Assembly (NCBI GenBank): GCA_033030425.1
Contig: JAUFSD010000020.1
Coordinates: 372,001 to 436,000 of the forward strand
Source of the DNA: Verpa conica
Taxonomy: Eukaryota > Ascomycota > Pezizomycetes > Pezizales > Morchellaceae
Length of the DNA: 64,000 nt
Direction: 5' to 3'
Below are positions 58,401-64,000 of the stretch, piece by piece. Under the pieces are notes generated by a model. It did not search any database, was not told the DNA's origin, and was given only the letters and a program-made list of their open reading frames with translations. Both the position numbers and the translations under genes were made by a program. The first letter of the stretch is position 1; each line of letters opens with the position of its first letter.

Positions 58401-60214
58401 CATTTTTCCTCGTCTACGACAGCTGGACAAGTGGTTTTCTGCGCTATCCCGTGTGCCCCAACTTCCGTCATAGTGTTTTCTGCACGCGAGACTCCCCCAT
58501 GAACGATATTTTCCAGATATTTTCCCATATAAGCTCGGTTCTGAAGTGTATAAATCTAACGGCATACCCTGTACTGCATCCCCGCGTTGCCCGAAGACTG
58601 GACCAACATAGCAGATATTGTGATTGAATATGATAGGTTCTGCTATACCCCCTCCGATGAGAATATCCACTACTGTCATCTAATCCTAAAAGATGAATTT
58701 CAATAGGTACTTCCCTCTCTTATCATCTATCCAATCTCCCTGCAAATGGTCTCGCCTTTCAACAGCGGCATGAGTACCTACAACACCAACCACACCCTTA
58801 TACCCTCACACGTCGTTGGCAATGTCATGAAGAACTTGGGCTCTCGTAGTCACTACAGTGGGGGTGTCTTCACTGCTGGAATGATAGTTGTGATCCTCAA
58901 TAAAGGATCGGTGGTCTGCTATCAGTTAAATACACGAGCTAGCCTACCTATCCCAAGACAACAAACTCTGCTCTATCGCGGACGTGTCCCCCGAGTTATT
59001 AAACTTGCATTTTCCCTACCAAATTCGCCCCATCCTCGGTGTCGTCTAGGCATGTAGTAATTATTTCTGTATTGCCTACGTGGTGGGGTCGGTCGGGTAT
59101 GACGGGAGTAGGTATACCGACTAGGCACGATAATTATTCGCGCTTTATGGGAGCCGGCCTATTGGAGCAAACGCCATAGCAAGGGGCAATGCGTGCGACA
59201 AACTTAATATGAGCTGAAACTATGTTTACACAACTATACTCGAAGCTGATAAAGGTAAATAAAATTAGGAAATGTCTGTGATACCGCTAGCCCAGACCCG
59301 ACCTCGTACAATCAAGCCCTGCTCTACCCCAACGATATATTGCGAACCAATCGATGCCCTCCACCCACACATTACATCTTCCTATATCTCGACTCCATCC
59401 AATGAGCGTGAGCTTGAACATAGTATGATGGACATACACTCCCAATAGATACTTACGGGGGTGAGGGACCGGGTGAAAATGGCGTGAGGGATTCGGGTTC
59501 TGCCCTGGGTACCGCAGGGTTCGGAGAATCAAGGGGCGGATGAGGACGGACCGGGGGTGGGGGCGGTTCTTGGTGGACTAGGACAACTCCTGTGGTGTTG
59601 ATGAGGGGAGAGCGAAAAGAAGGGGGGTCATAATATTATCCATCCGGATAAAGGGATAAATTCATGATGTCTTATTCTTCTCCAGGTAGTATCTTTATAA
59701 GCTCTCCAGCCATTCGATTCGTCGATATGGTACTCTTATAGCATTCTGTAAGGTATGTGAACCCACCAATAAAGGCTATAAGGACCTACTTGGTATGCTT
59801 TCTAGTTATCTTCAAATATTTATACGAAGAAGACTGGTCACACAGGTAGGCACTCAAAACCCATCTTCTGACCAGGCTGTATCCAGCAGAAGAGGAGGAG
59901 TATTCAGTGACCGTGTACAGCCAAGTAAGAGAAACTACCACCAACTCCTAAGTACAAAAAGAAACTTATCGGCGGTGCCCCATTGCCATCCCCATAAGTA
60001 TATAGTATTAAGCATTCGATGCTGGTAGTTGTACTTAAGAATAAACAGCGACCTTATCGCTAGAGTATTCATAGTATTTACAAGACGGCAAATGGTTGCG
60101 CTCAACTCATACTAGACAATCCTCCTCGTGGGTATAACCTAGCACGCCCCTCTACCACAGAGCCCCCAAGAATCAAGTCAAGACACGCAACAAAGGACAT
60201 ACTTTCGGAGGTCC
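55457..60214. other. Stretch without a supportable gene
   Basis: Many medium frames (56,803-57,081, 58,250-58,627 and 58,746-59,057 are the longest) but no domain, no consistent splice series and no family resemblance. One imperfect inverted repeat of about 50 bp lies at 58,156-58,206 and 58,369-58,418 (shared words GGTTCTC, CCATGGACC, TCACT, TTCTCGTC). Confidence 0.45.
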
Positions 60215-60280
60215 GGTCTCCTAGCAGCAAACGGCCAGCTTACGACGCTGTAAGTCCGCAGTTCGACCCTCGTGGAGATT
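60215..60280 (+). tRNA. tRNA-like relic
   Basis: GGTCTCC and GGAGATT can form an acceptor stem with two G-T pairs. CAGC-TTACGAC-GCTG forms a four-pair arm with a 7-nt loop, in which the anticodon position would read ACG. GTTCGACC looks like a T-loop/B box. The D-arm is missing and the T-stem needs a bulge, and the whole is only 66 nt. At most a degraded tRNA or tRNA-derived repeat. It could also be chance. Confidence 0.25.
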
Positions 60281-61400
60281 ACTCTTTCCCCCAGGTGTAC
60301 GTTATCGCCACGACCTGTAAGTGATTGAGGAACTACCCTTTTTTTTGTCACGGTATATTAATTAACTTATGAATTATTTTTAAACATTAGATTGATTTGA
60401 TAGGTAGAGTTACTTGCCAATATGAATTTTCCCCTTTTTTGTAGCGAAATAATTACGCCGGTGTTGCTGGTACCGCCGTCAGTATGAATCGTAGGATGAC
60501 GAAATTGAATAGTCACATAAGATTAAATTCATAGCCGGGGACCACGGCTTAAGTGACAGCAAACTTATCACGGTCGACAAGCCTACATGAGAATTGCACT
60601 AATCCAAGCCAGCTAGCGGAAACAAGTGCGGAGCAGAAGGGATTCTAGACTACCATAATAACAACATGTACAATGTCTAGGATAATGGGGACAAGTAAAT
60701 GAGTTTAGATATCACAATCTGCGAGCCTCAAAGACGGGCCCGTGAGGTAAATGAATACTAAGGGAATTAGGAGTCTCCCCGGTGAGCGCACCATCTACTA
60801 GATATCATCTACTAGACGTACTTAAATTTCTTAGACGCGCTTGAAACATTTTTCATGGAACCGTACCGATAAACACTTGATTCAAGATGTATTCTACATT
60901 CCCATAGACGGCCTAGAATATCATCCGCACATGCCCTAAGAATTGATATCCTTGTCCACCTTGCGGAGAGGGTATAATGGGGTAACACAAAGCCTTTATA
61001 GCGGATTTATTGGCCCACTTCAACACTGCTGCAAGCTTACTAGGCTGCCATTTCAACCTCTACTATTCTATTAATGCACTGGCTTAGCCTATACGAGTGT
61101 CGGACAAGATGACCCCTGGGCCGAAGGCTTAAGAAATATTGATTCGAAAAATTGAAATTAACGGATACGAAATGGGAGAACCCGAGTTAAACTGACTAAA
61201 CAAAGAAGGGTTCCTTCATCAGCTATAAGGCAAGTACTCTTTGGAGCAATAACATACGCTCTAGCCCCCTACATAACATGATAAGCGACACAATATATAC
61301 TTCACATGAAGAACTACCACGCATATATAATCCTTCCACTACCTTACATATATAATCTATCATCAAACAGCCCTTGGGTATTAGTTCAATTCCCCAAGTC
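60281..61400. other. Gene-free stretch
   Basis: Nothing supportable on either strand; the 3' flank of the NB-ARC/TPR pseudogene. Confidence 0.45.
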
Positions 61401-64000
61401 TTAACCCCGTAAGGTATTCTTCTTTGCCACCGTGGCTTGTGCCTGCCATCTTGCTGCCTCTACCATCTTCCCCTGGGAGGTGTAGATCTCCGCTAGGTGA
61501 GACACATACCTGAATTTGTCTTCGTGCCCGTTACCAGGTAAAGCTATCCCGGCCTCCACGGCTTCCATCCCCAATTTTCCGCCTCTACCCACATTTTGCC
61601 GCTAGGATAGATCCTCGCTAGCACAGACATCGCTCTTACGGTTTGAGCATGGTCTCTCCCAAACACCGACTCTGCGGACTCCACCGTCCGCAAGCCCCAT
61701 TCCTCGGCCTCTCTCATCTCCCCTTGGGCCCTGTAGCTTCTGGATACGGCTGCCATAAGACTGGTGACTGCTGTCTCATTTTGCTGTAAAACCCCCTTAC
61801 TGGACTCGAGGCTTGTAGAGCGCATTTCTCTGCTTCTTCCCACCACCCAAGGCCACTATATGCTTGAACAAGGGCACTCACCCTACTAATAATCTTCTTG
61901 TCTCCATCACCTGATATTCTTCTTAACCCCTCCAAAGCCCGAAAGCTCAACTCGGCTTCCTCCTTCCACTTCTTGAGACAAACATAGGTAACAGACAGCC
62001 TAGACATGATGAATAGAGTTTTTTGATGTTCTGGCCCCGAACCTCAATACTGTTCTTCAGTGCCAGCACTCCGAGTTCCTCCGCTTCTTTCTATCTGCTC
62101 ATAGAGTTATAATGGCAGCACAGGGAATACATGGTATCCAAAGTGTGTTGGCTTTCGATCCCGAATGATTTCTGGCTTGCTGTAAATAGTACTAAAGGTA
62201 TCTTCAATGCAGCGTGTGGTCGTCCTAAGTCATTGAACAGTTGCCCCAGTCACTCAACCACAGGGAATAAGCCATACTGGTCGAGATCTCCTTTATTCAG
62301 ATAGCGGTGAAGGTTGAGACTGACGGTTTCGATGTGTGACATGAAATGCGCAAGATAACGCTCTGGCACAATAGAGCTCATTCTGAATTCATTTTTTACA
62401 TTGAACAGCAATCGAATCGCATCTGGTGCTTCCTAGAATCTCTCCTCATTCGTAAGGCGCTCAGACGCCCACCAATGAACCATCGAATGAATATAGAAGC
62501 CATCGTCACTGTTTTTACGAGTAACAAGTGAATATGAGAAAAGATATCTCAGTGAATCATCCAAGGTAGTGTCTGCCGTGCTTTTTAGGTCATGTAGAAT
62601 AGTTAATATAGTTTCTGGACCTACCATGCTGTGCCAAACCCTTACCGTGCTGTAACATTGTCTCGGAAATATCTCCACTTGAGAGGAAAGAACACAGTAG
62701 GAGCAGCTCCGAGGCCTCTTCGTTCTCCTCCCTCACAGCTTTGAATGATATTTCCCAAGTTGGAAGTACCGTTCTCGTTCCATAGCTGCTCAACGGTCTG
62801 AGATGTACTTCCCTAAACGCTTCGGTGTGGTCCCTGCCGGGTGCGTCTGGGTTCCTCTGGGGTGTCATTCGCCGGGAGTGAATATATGCGCCTGCTTGGT
62901 CTAAAGCAAAGGGAAGGTATCCCACCTCTTTCGCTGAGATCATGGCTGCTGTACAGTCAACGTGAGATCCCCTGTCAGTACAATTACTTCAACAGGAACT
63001 GGTAAGTGACTGGCACACCTCCCTGACTGACCTGTCGACCACCCTGGCCTGCACTACGTAGAAGCAATCGTAAAGCCTCGTCTTGACGCATCTGATCAAC
63101 CTCAAGCCTATTCGGGTCGTCTACTCGTAATCAGGATATTGCCATGCAAACGAGTGGGCAAAAAGTCGGCAATCTTAAGTGATTCGAGATCGTCGACGTT
63201 ATCCAAGACAAAGAGCCAACGGGAATTATCCTCGTGATTCAGCCAACTTCTTACAGCTGTGATTACTTTCGCTGTGATGCTTCCATCAACCAAGATCTGA
63301 CCGCTTTCACTCAAAACTCCTGCCATCGAAAACTCAGCCGCTAAGCGGGAGTAGTCTAGGGTCCGTTCTTTGGCTAGGCTGACTTGATGGTCAACCAAGC
63401 GCTACGCTATTCTTCTATACCCAAGTATTGCCGTCTCTTGGCTGGTCGCATTGACCCACAGCAAGGAGGTGTACTCCGTTAGATGAGAATGAACATACTC
63501 CCACACAAGCTGCGTTTTCCCCACGCCCCCCATGCCGTGCAGCACTACTGGAGTTCCCGGGTTTTCCCTAAGTTGTTGATGTAAGTCAAGAAGCACCTGC
63601 TCTCTCCCTGTAAGATTTGGATTTCTTCGTTAATAAAGGTCAAACGGGACCTTGTATTTCACGGAGACGTGTACTTCTTGGCCTAGTGCTAGCGGATTAG
63701 AGATAGACTTTAGAAATCATTAGAGAAATTACCACTTTGAGTGCGTGGAAATCCTTTTTCGATAGCTTCCGGTGATGTTTGGACACAATTTGTGATATAC
63801 CCGAGGAGGATTTCATAGTCCTGATCTGACTTCCTGACTGGTAGTCAAGGTCTTTGACAAGAATGTCCCGTACCCACATCGTATATTCACGAGAAGCTTT
63901 CCAGGAGCCAAAAGCATGTCCAGAAAGTCCGGTAACAAAGATGACACTAACAATTGAATTAGATCCTCAGGTGCCAGCAAAAGCATAAGGTACTGAATGT
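61401..64000 (-). pseudogene. Hydrolase / NB-ARC / TPR protein (NLR-like) pseudogene, 5' end outside the window
   Basis: Reading right to left on the minus strand: GLSGHAFGSWKASREY and MWVRDIL (start of an alpha/beta-hydrolase-type domain, about 63,950-63,840); then VPFDLY, an in-frame TAA, and NPNLTGREQVLLDL (63,600-63,660); Walker A GMGGVGKT (63,520); LLWVNATSQE followed by an in-frame TAG (63,402); Walker B WLFVLDNVDD; and NILITSRRP with a frame change to RLEVDQMRQDEALRLLL (about 63,100). Next come GYLPFALDQAGAYIHS (62,890), TVLPTWEISFKAV, another frame change near 62,650, HSMVHWWASERL, stops near 62,265 and 62,090, and TPR-like repeats spread over three frames (AVSRSYRAQGEMREAEEW, SHLAEIYTSQGKMVEAA) to a stop at 61,401. 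At least four stops and four frame changes make it non-functional. The family acts in fungal non-self recognition. Confidence 0.85.

Noticed and set aside
57531..59532. Cluster of medium-length frames on both strands
   Set aside because: No recognisable domain, no consistent exon chain, and frames overlap on opposite strands as in random sequence.

Overview
The window looks like nuclear DNA of a filamentous ascomycete. I infer a truffle-like Pezizomycete from the gene families rather than from any marker gene. Introns are short (about 40-75 nt), with GTAAGT/GTACGT-type donors and CTAAC/CTGAC-like branch sites. The recognisable families are typical of Pezizomycotina: a STAND-type N-terminal domain with a ubiquitin-like domain, a NB-ARC/TPR protein, DUF3433, an HNH_2 nuclease, a Tet-like dioxygenase and MEYIEHGDL-type Ser/Thr kinases. 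The rest is dispersed repeats and decayed intergenic sequence. No rRNA, intact tRNA or CRISPR array was found.

Layout. 1-20 kb has no supportable gene. It holds three copies of a ~0.9 kb repeat with a TATA box (2.9, 9.6 and 16.9 kb), a 480-bp TIR element (5.0 kb), and two identical 152-bp elements in inverted orientation (14.2 and 14.9 kb). 20.1-23.1 kb (minus) is a six-exon gene joining an active-looking kinase to a pseudokinase. 24.0-27.6 kb is a large inverted repeat (arms ~1.4 kb, loop ~0.8 kb) whose right end runs into a Tet-like 2OG-Fe(II) oxygenase gene. 28.6-31.5 kb (minus) is a five-exon HNH-endonuclease gene with every splice phase consistent. Two single-exon genes of unknown function lie at 32.9 and 38.5 kb. 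42.4-45.4 kb is a broken DUF3433 membrane-protein gene split by a palindromic repeat. 45.7-47.0 kb holds a TIR element and a hAT-like MITE with a perfect 8-bp target duplication. 47.4-50.2 kb (minus) has an alpha/beta-hydrolase pseudogene and a second kinase, paralogous to the first. 61.4-64.0 kb (minus) is a badly broken hydrolase/NB-ARC/TPR gene that runs off the window.

The most striking object is at 52.2-55.46 kb (minus). Four ordinary exons encode a STAND-type N-terminal domain plus a ubiquitin-like domain. They are followed by at least 22 exons of exactly three nucleotides, plus exons of 15, 9 and 12 nt. Thirteen of the 3-nt exons sit in what looks like a 65/69-bp minisatellite. Each repeat unit is one spliceosomal intron plus one three-base exon. 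Joined together, all pieces keep one phase, contain no stop, and end in a 67-nt terminal exon with an in-frame stop (406 residues in total). The intron part of the repeat is nearly invariant while the three exonic bases vary. I infer a single-codon exon array able to vary a short Tyr/Arg/Pro/Phe-rich segment.

Many of the genes belong to families used in fungal non-self recognition and signalling (STAND-type domains, kinases, hydrolase/NB-ARC/TPR). Intact, expanded and decayed members lie side by side, as in a fast-evolving accessory region.
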